Positions 33,975 through 44,982 of a stretch of 64,000 nt of DNA are shown in pieces. This stretch comes from Gonatopus flavifemur. Taxonomy: Eukaryota; Arthropoda; Insecta; Hymenoptera; Dryinidae. The stretch spans positions 310,001 through 374,000 of the forward strand of contig JAFFJZ010000051.1 in NCBI GenBank assembly GCA_018340375.1, read 5' to 3'. The stretch's first letter is position 1. Every line of letters starts with the position of its first letter. Position numbers and translations under genes: made by a program. The notes under the pieces were generated by a model. It worked only from the letters and a program-made list of their open reading frames with translations. It was not told the DNA's origin and made no database searches.

Positions 33975-34738
33975 GGTCTCATCGCGGTGATTGATTCTAG
34001 AGAATCGCCAAGTTTGACCCTCTCCATCGGACCATCTCTCAAGCCCCACCATTGCAGACGGGCGCACGTACACAACGAAACCCGTATTCATGTGGATCGG
34101 AAGTATTCGTTTCATTTCAAGTAGGCTCGGACTATCGAGAGAGAACTGACTATCCGTCGGTCTTTGTCTTCTCTATTTTTTCTAAAATCTGCTAACTCCG
34201 TGAAAGATCGGAAAAAGTTCGAAGCCCACGCGGTCGACTTACAGAAAAGCCTCACTGCTTTTTCTTTACCGCACGACAATTTTATTATAATCAGTATCGA
34301 ACCGACCCACCCGGCGCCCCGCCGAGAATCGCCCGGGGCCCTTCAATATTTTTTTAAATTTTTTCCATTTTGAAAGTCAGTCGACGCTGATTATTAAATT
34401 ATCATGATGGTATGAATTACAATATTAATGATGATGGAAATTTTGAATAGAATGAAAATATTTATAATTGTGATTCATTCTAAAATATAAATCTGATGTA
34501 TTCTATTATTCGATTGAATTGAATCAATACATAAGGTACAATACATCAGTACATAAGGTTCAAATAAATCTCTATTGTACATAAATTTCATAAGATTATT
34601 GATCATATCTATGACTGATTATGCAGTTTTCAAGAGACCCTATAAGTATTCTATAAAAATTTTCTAATCCTTACACATTTTGAATAATTATCGTATATCA
34701 TTAATGGAATATCATTTTATATATTGTTAGTCAATTGA
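33975..34738. repeat. Left arm of a 0.8 kb inverted duplication
   Basis: Mirrored by about 38950-39695 with only scattered changes. The outer 350 bases are markedly GC-richer than their surroundings (for example CACCCGGCGCCCCGCCGAGA). After the hAT-like insertion the arm continues at 35828-35872. I recognise no gene in it; conserved frames in both arms carry no known motif. Confidence 0.8.
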
Positions 34739-35827
34739 TAGGGTTCGAAGTTACCGGAAAAACATGGAAAAAACGGTTTTTTCCGGGAATTTTCCCGATG
34801 TATTTTTCTTCAAGAAAAGTATCGGAAAATGAAAATTTTCCATAAATTTTCAGGACATGGGAAAATATTTGGAGTGCTTGAGTATTTTCTTAATATTAGT
34901 GTAATACAATAAAATTCAGGTTCGTAAAATGAAATAAACTAGTATCACATTTCAATCACACCGCGTATCTAAGGATGTATATAACGGTTCATCATGTAAA
35001 ACAAAGAATAGGACTTCGCTTCTTCACATGAAATTTTTCCACATAACAAGAATATGACTCTTATGATCAGAGAGTAGAATACGATTTGTAACTTGAGAAT
35101 AAAAATCAATCCGAAAATGTCAAAACTTTGGCAGGATTACTTGAATTTGCTTCCAATCATAATACTTTTAGAATCAATTTGAGTAGATCAAAGTTGCTTC
35201 TCGAAGTGAGGAGCATTCGTTTTTCAATTAAACTTAGTCGAAATCTGAGGAATCTGAATCATAATCTGAATTATTGACATCCTCAATGGTTTCATCTTCA
35301 TTACCATTCGTTTTTTGCATTCCAGAATTTCTGGTAATAATAGCATTACATGAGTAGCGTAAATTCTGCTTGATCGCCTATTGAGTTTATAGCCCCTGAT
35401 ATATGCCAAGGTATTACACTAAATCGAAATTCACGTATGTCATTGAGATTTGAATCGTTTATTGAAACAAATTAATAATCGAATGTTGAAAAACCTGAAA
35501 ATATGAGCAATTATGATTTTTCAACATCATTTCTACATAACATGTTTTATCTGGGAATATGAATTCTACGAAGCAGTGTTCACGATACATGTTTTCCTAT
35601 CCTCAATTTCAATTTCGTTTCAATAAACGATCCAAAATTCAGCGATATAATGCAAGTGTTTGGAACCCCAGCACGAGTATGAATGGATAATCAAGAATCA
35701 AATTTCCAAAATCTGCTACAACAAAAAATAAAAAAATAATTGATTTACAACGTTTTTTCCGCGAAAACAATCGTTTCTCCGTGTGTTTTTTTCAAAAATT
35801 TATTTTTCCTGAACATTTAGAACCCTA
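34739..35827. mobile_element. hAT-like element with 8-bp duplication and empty site
   Basis: TAGGGTTCG at the left faces GAACCCTA at the right, and TCAATTGA lies outside both (34731-34738, 35828-35835). The other arm of the inverted duplication (about 38942-38962) keeps the uninterrupted site with one TCAATTGA, proving the insertion. On the minus strand near 35400-35230 a decayed tail reads AIKQNLRYSCNAIITRN... and ends NSDYDSDSSDFD with a stop, possibly the C-terminus of the lost transposase. A GTTTGAATCGTTTAT foldback (35441-35645) is nested inside. Confidence 0.8.
35441..35645. repeat. Foldback with GTTTGAATCGTTTAT arms, copy 3
   Basis: TTGAGATTTGAATCGTTTAT faces CAATAAACGATCCAAAATTC. It lies within the hAT-like element. 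Confidence 0.55.
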
Positions 35828-36090
35828 TCAATTGATCATTAGAACATTCTCAGATGGATTAGGGATCTATGATAAGTATCCTGCAGTCGATTTCATAATT
35901 TTTTCTGATCAAATATTTGTTCATAAATCACTATGATATTCCAATAAGGATAATGAAATCAACATTGATTATCATATGGAATATCACATTAATGAGACTG
36001 AATATCTAATCAAATGACTGTGAATAATTTTCCATGTACTGAATAATCAGAGTTGAGCATTCAAATTGATATTTTATTATTCTAAACACA

Positions 36091-36406
36091 CACTGTTAGA
36101 AATATCTGCCTGGAACTTCATAAGAATATTATGAAGTTTTTTTACATAATCATTTCATTAAATAATAAAATATTGAATTCAATAATATAATTCTCAATGT
36201 TAAGAATTTTTTTCTCAATGTTGATAATTTTGTTCTTAATTGTAATAATATATTTGTGAAATTCAATAAACAATTGTTACATTTCAGAAAGAAATTTTGA
36301 AATTTCATCATCAATATTAAATTTCAGAACTATTATTGAATTCAATATGAAAATATGGTATTTCATAGAGAATTTCGTATTAAATTTAAGAATTTTTCTA
36401 GCAGTG
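36091..36406. mobile_element. CACTGTTAGAAA element with CA flanks
   Basis: CACTGTTAGAAATATCTG faces AATTTTTCTAGCAGTG; CA lies outside both ends. The same start opens 19263. Interior is full of AATTTCATA and TTGAATTCAATA-type motifs in both orientations. Confidence 0.6.
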
Positions 36407-36465
36407 CAATTCTTCTCTTCTCTCCGCTGCAATACTTGATGAAGGTAATATTTATACCAATATAT

Positions 36466-36560
36466 CATCGGAGCTTATAGCCTAGTGGGAAAGGAGTTGG
36501 TTCTTGCAGAGGAACGGTTGAGTTCAATTCTTCTTGAACACATCCACGCTTTTTTTTTCA
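36466..36560 (+). repeat. tRNA-like pol III unit
   Basis: TAGCCTAGTGGG is a perfect A box, GAGTTCAATTC a good B box about 45 bases on, and a run of nine T follows within 25 bases of the B box. Resembles a tRNA gene or SINE head; no clean cloverleaf can be drawn. Confidence 0.5.
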
Positions 36561-36590
36561 TTCCCGTAGTGAATAATTAAATATCTTCTG

Positions 36591-36856
36591 CACGGAAAAA
36601 AATGACGTGTGGATCCTGCATTGGTTGTTCTTATTTTGACATAACTGCTGAAGTGCATGCAATTGGAGTAAAATTCACATTGGGACCAATGTTATGTGTA
36701 CATTGCTACTGAAGTAAACAGCAGGCGTGTTGCCATGGTAACCATGATAACAATGTAAATCCAACAGGACTCTGGAGTAAATTCTACATGAAATCCACAC
36801 CGTCATTATAACCTCACTTTCCATGTAATTCTCACGTGGTCATTTTTTTTCATGTG
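36591..36856. mobile_element. CAC-ended foldback with TG flanks
   Basis: CACGGAAAAAAATGACGTG faces GTGGTCATTTTTTTTCATGTG. TG flanks both ends. ATCCACAC and CACATTG-type motifs recur inside. Confidence 0.55.
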
Positions 36857-36928
36857 TGAATAATTAGATTTCACATCCGATTATATTTATTGAGAATTCA
36901 ATCTCAAGCAATCTCAAGCATTCAATTG

Positions 36929-37206
36929 CACGGAAAGACCGGGTCTATCAATATTTAGAAAAATGACTGTCAATTTAGGGAAAACGAGGATCGCTGAAAA
37001 ATATTCGTAGTGAGTTTACCAAAAATTCGTAGTCCAAATATTAACAGTTGATAGTTTCATTGATATTTTTCACAGTGGAACTATCAATTGTCAATACATC
37101 GACTACGAATTTTTATTTGACTCACGACGAATATTTTTCAGCGATCCTCGTTTCCCCTAACGTGACAGTCATTTTTCTAAATATTAATAGACTCGGTCTT
37201 TCCGTG
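36929..37206. mobile_element. CAC-ended palindrome with TG flanks
   Basis: CACGGAAAGACCGGGTCTAT faces GACTCGGTCTTTCCGTG. Arms fold through AAAAATGACTGTCA, CGAGGATCGCTGAAAAATAT and AACTATCAATTG-type blocks. TG stands on both sides. Confidence 0.7.
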
Positions 37207-37208
37207 TG

Positions 37209-37985
37209 CATGTATTTTTTGTTTTATTTTTTTTTTTTATTACATCGTCATATGTTATCAATGACCCTAATGTTTCAAAGTGAACTTGCGGATTTCACCA
37301 AGTGCTGGTTCGAGTCGATTGAAAATTTTCGAAAATTCGTTTCCGTGGGATATAGACCAATCGATTCGGAATCTTCTGAAATAGAAAATGAATCGCACTT
37401 CAGAGTAACTTTTTTTGAAAAGTGCAAACCCACATTACAATGTTCCAAGCGTTATTGAAGAGCCCTTTATGAATTCATTCATTCGAACTATGTTCTTGAG
37501 AAATTCTATTCTGATTCTCACGAAAAAATTTTTCGTGTGCTATCCGAGTCGAAGGAGAATGAAAACACAATGCACACAATAATGTGTCAAATCATTGCAA
37601 TTGATGTTGAACTCAATAATTCAAGAAGAGCGTGCAAGCAATTAAATTCAATGGAACATGTAAACGATGTTCATTATGCAAAGATGTTCAAGTAGTGGCT
37701 TGGAAACGTTTAAATATCAACATGGAGAAAGATTTCTCATAAGTGCCGTGCGAATCATTCTTATCGTATTGCTATAATTTATAAATTCAAAGATTGGATA
37801 TATTATTTTGGAGATGATGTACGAGAATCTGGGAGTTGCAAAAAACTTACCTCGCATCACCAAAACTGTGCTCCTCTATAATTCCTTAGATTCGAGCTTA
37901 ATTTTCTTCAATGAATCAAGCGGTTTCCAAAGTGCATGAAAAGTTTTTCGCATTCCGCAAATCCTCGTACATGATCTTCCCAATA
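37209..37985. other. Gene-free stretch
   Basis: The frame that ends at 37458 starts inside the palindrome before it, and its tail has no recognisable motif. Around 37700-37870 the sequence weakly repeats 32960-33080 (GAATCATTCTTAT...TTGCTATAA), an old direct repeat. Confidence 0.4.
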
Positions 37986-38563
37986 CACGGAAAGCACTCT
38001 GGAGCTACCGTAGTATGTGAGCCCGTCGCACTATAGTAGCTTGGCTGCCCACATACGAGCGTAGTGCCGCTGTGTACCAAAGTTGATTCGACAGTCAGCC
38101 AATGTGGTATGACGAAGCGCGGAACTGAATTTGCTCCCGTGTAATACCACGATGGTATGGCTCAGGAGCAAACAGGCCTCGACGCGCGTACTCGCGCTGC
38201 TCCCCACTCCGCGGTATCTCGTTTGTTTTGACTCGTGCTGTTATAGTACGTTGCGCGGGCAAATGTACGCGTTTTCGTCACATTATTTGCCCGCGCAACT
38301 TACTATAACAGCACGAGTCAAAACAAACGAAGTACGGCGGAGTGGGGAGCAGCGCGAGTACGCGCGTCGAGGCCTGTTTGCTCCTGAGCCATACCATCGT
38401 GGTATTACACGGGAGCAAATTCAGTTCGGCGCTTCGTCATACCACATTGGCTGACTATCGAATCAACTTTGGTACACAGCGGCACTACGCTCGTATGTGG
38501 GCAGCCAAGCTGCTATAGTGCGACGGGCTCACATACTACGGTAGCTCCAGAGTTCTTTCCGTG
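37986..38563. mobile_element. 578-bp near-perfect CAC-ended palindrome with TA flanks
   Basis: CACGGAAAGCACTCTGGAGC faces GCTCCAGAGTTCTTTCCGTG, TA outside both (37984-37985, 38564-38565). The arms of about 285 bases pair almost completely and are GC-rich compared with the neighbourhood. Long frames through it on either strand are palindrome artefacts. Confidence 0.8.
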
Positions 38564-38917
38564 TAGGTATTTACTTTTTGAATTCATTCACCACAGCGAT
38601 ACGATGAGTCACTGCGCTCATAAACACCATTTCCCCACGTTCCAATAACAATTTGGTCCATGGATCCATACATAACAAAAATGTCTCAGTCATATCTTCA
38701 AAATATTCTGCAACATTCTGGAGACATTGTAATATTATCAAGATATTCCGGACATATAACCGAGACATTTGTGCTATATGGGTCAGTGGCTAGTTACTGA
38801 GGAATTTCAATCTCGAAAAACACTCATAAAAAGCATTCATAATGAATTTTCATGATTAGAAAAAAGTTTATTTCTCCAGCAGGAATCGGATTGGGGGATT
38901 TCTTAGTTGTTGATGTA

Positions 38918-39697
38918 GTAGATACCTAATCTATCTGAAAATGTTCTAATGATCAATTGACTAACAATATATAAAATGATATTCCAATAATGATATACGA
39001 TAATTATTAAAAATGTGGAAGGATTAGAAAATTTTTATAGAATACATATAGGGTCTCTTGAAAGCTGCATAATCAGTCATAGATATAATCAATAATCTTA
39101 TAAAATTTATGTACAATAGAGATTTATTTGAACCTTATGTACTGATATTCAATTCAATTCAATTGAATAATAAGATACAACAGATTCATATTTCATAATG
39201 AATCAGAATTATAAATATTTTCATTCTATTCAAAATTTCCATCATCATTAATATTGTAATTCATACCATCATGATAATTTAATAATCAGCGTCGACTGAC
39301 TTTCAAAATGGAAAAAATTTAAAAAAATATTGAAGGGCCCCGGGCGATTCTCGGCGGGGCGCCGGGTGGGTCGGTTTGATACTGATTATAATAAAATTGT
39401 CGTGCGGTAAAGAAGAAGCAGTGAGGCTTCTCTGTAAGTCGACCGCGTGGGCTTTGAACTTTTTCTGATCTTTCACGGAGTTGGCCGATTTTAGAAAAAA
39501 TAGAGAAGACAAAAACCAACGGATAGTTAGTCCTCTCTCGATAGTCCGAGCCTACTCGAAATGAAACGAATACTTCCGAATCACATTGAATACGGGTTTC
39601 GTTGTGTACGTGCGCCCGGCTACAATGGTGGGGATTGAGAGATGGTCCGATGGAGAGGGTAAAACTTGGCGGTTCTCTGGGATCTTGCATCACTGAC
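38918..39697. repeat. Right arm of the 0.8 kb inverted duplication
   Basis: Inverted copy of 33975-34738 plus 35828-35872. It lacks the hAT-like insertion and so shows the original target. Homology fades beyond GGCGGTTCTCTGGGATC. Confidence 0.8.
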
Positions 39698-39747
39698 TTA
39701 TCGGTGTACGTAGTATACCTGCACGGAGTGCCTATTGCACCCGCCAT

Positions 39748-39909
39748 CAGTAATGCCAGGAAAAACGGTGTGGACCGAAAAATCAGCCCCTCTACCGTGC
39801 ACACGATGAAACTTTCCTACCAAGTGAGTGACACGTATACAAACGTGTCATTGTGTGAATAATGGAGGGGCTAATTTTTCGGTCTGCACTGTGTTTCCTG
39901 GCATCACTG
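39748..39909. mobile_element. hAT-type MITE with perfect 8-bp duplication CCCGCCAT
   Basis: CAGTAATGCCAGGAAA faces TTTCCTGGCATCACTG, with CCCGCCAT outside both ends (39740-39747, 39910-39917). The arms include GACCGAAAAATCAGCCCCTC and its complement. A sister with the same terminal 12 bases is at 63273-63440. Confidence 0.85.
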
Positions 39910-40130
39910 CCCGCCATCGTACCCTCTGACCGTACCTTCTAAAATGTTTGAGTGAACCAAATGTTGTTGGAAGAGATAGTCTGTCGGAGTTAGATACTTT
40001 TCAATTTCATGCAATACTGATTGATAATCCGTACGGTTGTCTGTGTGTCTGCCTAGCTGTCTGGGCGTCTGCAGTGTGTTTGTGGTCGGGATAACTCTGG
40101 ACCAAGTGGACCAAATGGACTGAATTCACA

Positions 40131-40550
40131 CACCGAGAGAAAAAGCATGCTCTAAACGCAAGCAGTGGCGTAGCAAGGGGGTGGCGGCGGGGCAGACCGC
40201 CCCGGGTGCCACTTCCAAGGGGGTGCCAAATGGTTCGCATTCAGACTGAGTGAAAGTTTCTTTTTTTTTCTTTTTACTGAAGAACATGAACTGTCAGGCA
40301 AAAAGGGTGTTCCGCCGTTACGTCCGCCCCGGGTACCATTTGAGCACGCTGCGCCACTGAACGCAAGGGAACACTTCACGCTTCTAACGCATTTCTTATA
40401 ACATGCTTTCGACGCACGAGCCCACGCTTTTTGTGCATGAGTTCCCATGCTTTCTAAGCATGTTACCATGCGTTGAAAGCACGTTATAGCAATAGCCTTA
40501 GAAGCGTGAAGGGCTCCTTTTTGCATTTGGAGCATGCTTTTTTCTCGGTT
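40131..40550. mobile_element. CAC-ended element with AAGCATG repeats
   Basis: CACCGAGAGAAAAAGCATGC faces GCATGCTTTTTTCTCGGT. CATGCTT or AAGCATG occurs at least five times inside, starting next to the termini. Flanks differ (CA left, TA right) and the last base is changed. A hAT-type MITE is nested at 40163-40359. Confidence 0.65.
40163..40359. mobile_element. hAT-type MITE with perfect 8-bp duplication AACGCAAG
   Basis: CAGTGGCGTAGCAAGGG faces ACGCTGCGCCACTG, and AACGCAAG is present on both sides (40155-40162, 40360-40367). CAGTGGCGTAG ends are a common hAT signature. The 197-bp interior has the GCCCCGGG blocks often seen in these elements. Confidence 0.85.
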
Positions 40551-40749
40551 TAGGGGACCTTCTTCACACCCTTTCCCAAGGACCATTCAATTTTTATCGG
40601 AATCGGAAGAGTCCTTCCATTTTTTTTTATTTTTTCTCAAAAAATAGATGATCTCAGAGGAAATTTTCTCCGCTCTATGCATATGTATGTATATATGTCA
40701 TTTTTTCCGCAGGCTTTGAATATTCGTCACTCTGACTTGAATCAACGGA

Positions 40750-41065
40750 TTATTATGGAAGATGAGGTCTAGGAATTTTCGAGGGTGCTGGGTCCGAATC
40801 TGCAGTCAGAAAACGAATCCAAGATGTCGGATACAAAATGGGGGACATGAATTCAGTCATTTCCGCATTTGGGAATAGATTCATATGAAACATGGTTTCT
40901 AGGGATTTTCGAAGGTACTAAATCCGAATCTCACGTCAAAAATGAATTCAAGATAACGTATCCAATACAGCGGACCTGAATTTAGTCATTTTCGCATTTG
41001 TGGACAGATTTGTATGGAACATGGGTTCTGTAGGTTTTCGGAGATACCTAATCCAAATCTAGGAT
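40750..41065. repeat. About 130-bp tandem repeat, 2.4 copies
   Basis: The blocks TCTAGGAATTTTCG, TCTAGGGATTTTCG and TCTGTAGGTTTTCGG at spacings of about 130 bases are followed by (T)CCGAATCT-like and ATTCAGTCATTT-like sequence in each unit. Confidence 0.6.
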
Positions 41066-41790
41066 CGAATGTTCAGGGAAAATAAGAGTTTCGATCTTTC
41101 TTTGTCCGCTTTCTTGTATCCGAACACTCCAAAAGCTGGTTGACGTTATGCAACTCCAGTCCAGTGACAATCCAAAAGTGAAGGAAGTAGTCAATGAAAC
41201 AAATCAAGCGTGAAAATATTCCAATTCCTCCCCAAATCATGCCCAGATGACTCTTTGTTACGCCTAATTGACTCTCAACTCACGTTCTCGTCGCACTTCC
41301 ACGTTTCATTTTCACCAGGACAGTTGTCCGATTTCTGCAGTTGTTTAGGAACATGTTTCCTCGTCATTTGGACATGGTATAGAGGATGGTAGGCAATTGG
41401 TTTTAGGTTTTCTGGATGTTACACAAAAAATATTTCCAGTCGAGCGAAAAACCGATGAGTGCCTTTTCATAATATCCCCGGATATCTGAATTGTTGAAGA
41501 TACGAACGAAGCGAGCATATGTAAGCTACGATTTGTTCAAAATGAGCAAAGCAAATTTTGAAGTGGGTTGGATTGCTGAGCGAAGCGGAGCAGATAGGGG
41601 GCGGAGCCCTCTGGTTGTATTGTGATTTTATCGAAATTGAGAATTCAAAAATGGATTTTGCAAAAATTATTCTTCCCGTTCATTTTTCTCATGAGAATAG
41701 TGAATCAACTGCCTAAGAAAATTCACAATATGCAGAATAGCAGTCGTCAATGGTAACCCTAGTTTACCGCCATTTTGTAAATTTGATGCG
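41066..41790. other. No recognisable gene
   Basis: The frame 41210-41392 shows no motif. The short AGCGAAGCGGAGC string at about 41580 is only locally repetitive. Confidence 0.35.
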
Positions 41791-42456
41791 ACTATTTTTT
41801 TCTAATGCATTTTGGCTCGCTGAACTCGGAAATCACAGTCAAAAATTTTTTTATGGATAAGTTCTCGAGTTGTGAGTTTTTTTTTATTCAAAAAATTTTT
41901 TTCCGATGATAGTTTTACTATTTGAGGTATACCTCGAGCTAGAAATTATGTTTTTGAAGAAAAGTGAAAATACAAGTCACTTTTTTGCCGAGGAAAAATA
42001 GAAATCATGGAAATTGTTCAGTTACGAATTTTCTACGTGAAGTTGGTGACCCTTAGGAAGAAAACAAGGTATCTACAAAAGGAAATTCATGGAACATTAC
42101 CGAAGTTCCAATCGTTTATGTACAAGTAACAAAATTCAGCTTTCTTTCTATGCTTGGAGTCCTATCTTATTCATATCGTATACTCAAGTTTAATCGATTT
42201 GAATCATTTCTATTGTGATATTTGATACAACATAAATGAATCGGAAATAATTTCAGCTTGTTGATCGTCTTTTGTTTCTTTTGCGGCATTTGTTCCTCTG
42301 ACATTTCACATCTGTGTGTTATTGTATCCCGTCAAAGTGTCTGAATCGATGTTCTGTGTTGTGACATTAGGATTTTATTTTTTAATTCATTTTATATATC
42401 ATGAGTGAAAGGAAACGAGATTTTGAGTGCGCAAATCATCCAAACAATTTTTGCTA

Positions 42457-42792
42457 CCCGGGAAAAAAAATTCCATACATGGACCCATATATGGTTTCAT
42501 ATATGAAAGTGGGGAATCTATCAGCATTGATCTCACTCCTCTCTCCTTTGGTTTTTCATCACCTTCCATAAGGAATTGTGACATTTTTTGTCCATATATG
42601 GATGCATATGATAATGTATGATTGAATATGATCACATATGGCCATCTACAGTCTCTTTCATAAATGATCATATATGGCCAAAATCCATATATGCTCATAT
42701 ATGTTGATATAGGTTCATATGCATTTCATATGTGTTCATATATGATTCATATACAACCATATACAACCATATATGAATTATTTTTTCCCGGG
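42457..42792. mobile_element. CCCGGGAAAA-ended element with CATATATG repeats
   Basis: CCCGGGAAAAAAAATTCC faces ATTATTTTTTCCCGGG, with TA outside both. The self-complementary word CATATATG occurs eight times exactly and many times with one change, beginning just inside the termini. The architecture is that of the CAC-ended elements with a different private motif. Confidence 0.7.
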
Positions 42793-43033
42793 TACGTATG
42801 CGGTGATTATGTCGTGGAAAAGAATCGCCAAAAATTTACTAACGCTCTTTAAGATCATTATCTATGATATTTCAAAATAAAAGATGAAAATCTTGATGAA
42901 CTATGGACACCAAGTATTGTATGCTTTTCATACCATATGAATCTCGTAGAACGGGCTTCTGGCTCGACAGGGTATGTATTGAGTCATAAGTGGATGTCAA
43001 ATCTACAGCTTGAGTATAGTATATACTAATTTA

Positions 43034-43305
43034 CAATGAGAAAAATGTACATGTATAATTTTCCATCATTCATAGTAAATTGAGTATATTCTAACCTGAA
43101 AATATACTGTCGAACGTCCATGAACTATGCAGCAATTACAGCTATCTTCACTCACTTCCGTCCTAAATGTCACTCGTTTGTATTGTGGATTCAACCAAAT
43201 GACAATTGAATTTATCAGCTTTGACAACAGATTTTGTGGTTTTCAGGTCAAAACCTTGACTTTTCATCAATTATGGGAAATTATACAACCAAATTTTTCT
43301 CAGTG
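43034..43305. mobile_element. CAC-type element with TA flanks
   Basis: CAATGAGAAAAATG (first triplet altered) faces AAATTTTTCTCAGTG, with TA on both sides. TATAATTTTCCATCATT and its inverted near-copy stand just inside the two ends. Confidence 0.55.
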
Positions 43306-43492
43306 TATATGATTATTTCATGGATTTTAGTTCCGTTTTTTAATTAGGCGGCTAATGAAATTTGTTGTACCAATGATGTAGAGAAAACCGCTCTGTCATG
43401 CAACCGATTGCTATTTTTGTCTAAGCAAACAGGCAGGTTTTGGAAAAAATATGCGATAGGATTACGCAAATGTACAATCTGCCACGTTTCCA

Positions 43493-44870
43493 ATGCCACA
43501 CTCAGATACACTTATCATTCCGAGATGTCCCAAATCACCTACCCTTGAAATTGGTAACGATTTATTATACGATATGGAAACGAATAGTGATAGCGATTTT
43601 GATGCTACTGAAAAGCATCATCTTTTAACTCAAGGTGAGTTGGATGATTGGGTGAGAGATTTGAACCTTCCAAAAGAGGCAGCAGAATTGCATGCATCTC
43701 GAATAAAACAATATAACTTTTCGGCTGCAAATGTTGGAAATAACTTATCACAGAGACCGTGACAAGGTTTACTCGAAGTATTATAAAACGAGGGATCGAA
43801 TATGCTTTTGCCTCAACATTTCTGGTTTGTTCGAGGAACTTGAACAGTCATATGACGCAAAAGAGTGGCGGTTATTCATTGACAGTAGTAAAAACAGTTC
43901 AAAAGCAGTGATTTTGCATAACGGAAACGAAAAACCGTCGATACCCATTGCACATGCTGTTAATACTAAAGAATCCCATGAGAAAATGGTCAAATTATTG
44001 GAATTTATTGAGTACGAAAAGCACGATTGGAAGATTTGTTCTGATTTGAAAGTACTGGGCATGCTATCTGGAATGCAGCAAGGATACACAGAATATTTTT
44101 GTTTCCTATGTCTCTGGGATAGTCGTGATCGCGAACATCATTATAAAAAAAAAAAACAATGGCCGAAAAGAAAAAACCATACGGTGGGTGAGAATGATGT
44201 CAAATATGTGGCTCTCGTAAAGAAAGAAAACATTATTCTTCCACCATTACACATCAAACTGGGGCTTCTAAAAAACTTCGTGAAAGCGTTGAACAAAGTA
44301 GGGCAAGGATTTACTCATCTAAGAACCCTGTTCGAAAATCTCTCTACCGCGAAAATTAAAGAAGGGGGTTTGGATGGTCCACAAATAAGAGAACTGTTGG
44401 AAGATGAAAACTTTCTGACATATTTGCCCCCTGATGAAACTGCAGCCTGGAATTCGTTCAAGTTAGTGTTTCTAGTTTCCTTGAGAATAATAAAGATCCG
44501 AAGTACAAAATGATCGTGGCCAATTAACTTAAGAATTATGCAGAAAAAGGTATACAATACCGTTCTTCTATTCCATTCTATTCCATCTTTTGTCATATGT
44601 CCTGTATCCTTTCACTTTTCCTAACAGGAGTGAATATGTCTCTCAAGATCCATTTTTCATATTCCCACTTGGATTTTTTCCCGGAGAATCTCGGTGACGT
44701 GAGTGACGAGCATAGTGAGAGATTCCACCAACAACTCAAGTCCATAGAGCAGCGTTACCAGGGAAATTTGGAATCAGAGAATCATTCGGGATTATAGTTG
44801 GTTTCTCATGAAAGAAACGGATGTAACAAAAAATAAACGACAATCGAGGAGTCAAAATTATTTCCAATAA
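43493..44870 (+). pseudogene. Transposase-like gene with intron, three frameshifts and a stop
   Basis: Pieces in order: 43493 to about 43740 (acidic leader, then LTQGELDDWVRDLNLPKEAA); a frameshift; about 43745-44465 (DRDKVYSKYYKTRDRICFCL, EWRLFIDSSKNSSKAVILHN, WKICSDLKVLGMLSGMQQGY, FCFLCLWDSRDREHHYKKKK, LPPLHIKLGLLKNFVKALNK); a one-base frameshift at about 44469; VSSFLENNKDPKYKMIVAN, a TAA, then LKNYAEK. Next comes an intron of 78 bases (44550-44627, GTATAC...CTAACAG), whose removal gives NYAEKGVNMSLKIHF, followed by HLDFFPENLGDVSDEHSERF. A last frameshift leads to IRDYSWFLMKETD and the stop at 44868. I recognise this as a family of hypothetical insect proteins with widespread copies. The Asp of FIDSSK and CSDLK and the Glu of SDEHSERF could be the acidic triad of an RNase-H-like transposase, which is inference. 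It lies inside a matching pair of TIRs, which supports that role. Confidence 0.65.
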
Positions 44871-44982
44871 ACTCATATTATATCAAAATATCGAAATAAA
44901 GATGAATCAAATCAATCAAACTTGAGTATACGCTATGAATAAGATAAGAGTCCAAGGATGAAGAAAATGCTGGATTTTGGTA

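Noticed and set aside
37048..37458. 136-residue frame
   Set aside because: The first half is the arm of the 36929-37206 palindrome; the second half has no recognisable motif.
38131..38454. 107-residue frame on the plus strand
   Set aside because: It lies wholly in the 578-bp palindrome; equivalent frames exist on the other strand and no motif is present.
39319..39804. 161-residue frame on the minus strand
   Set aside because: It spans the GC-rich arm of an inverted duplication and half of a MITE. The left arm does not keep the same long frame, so it is not conserved as protein.
40152..40586. 144-residue frame on the minus strand
   Set aside because: It crosses a hAT-type MITE and the CAC-ended element around it; composition follows the repeats.
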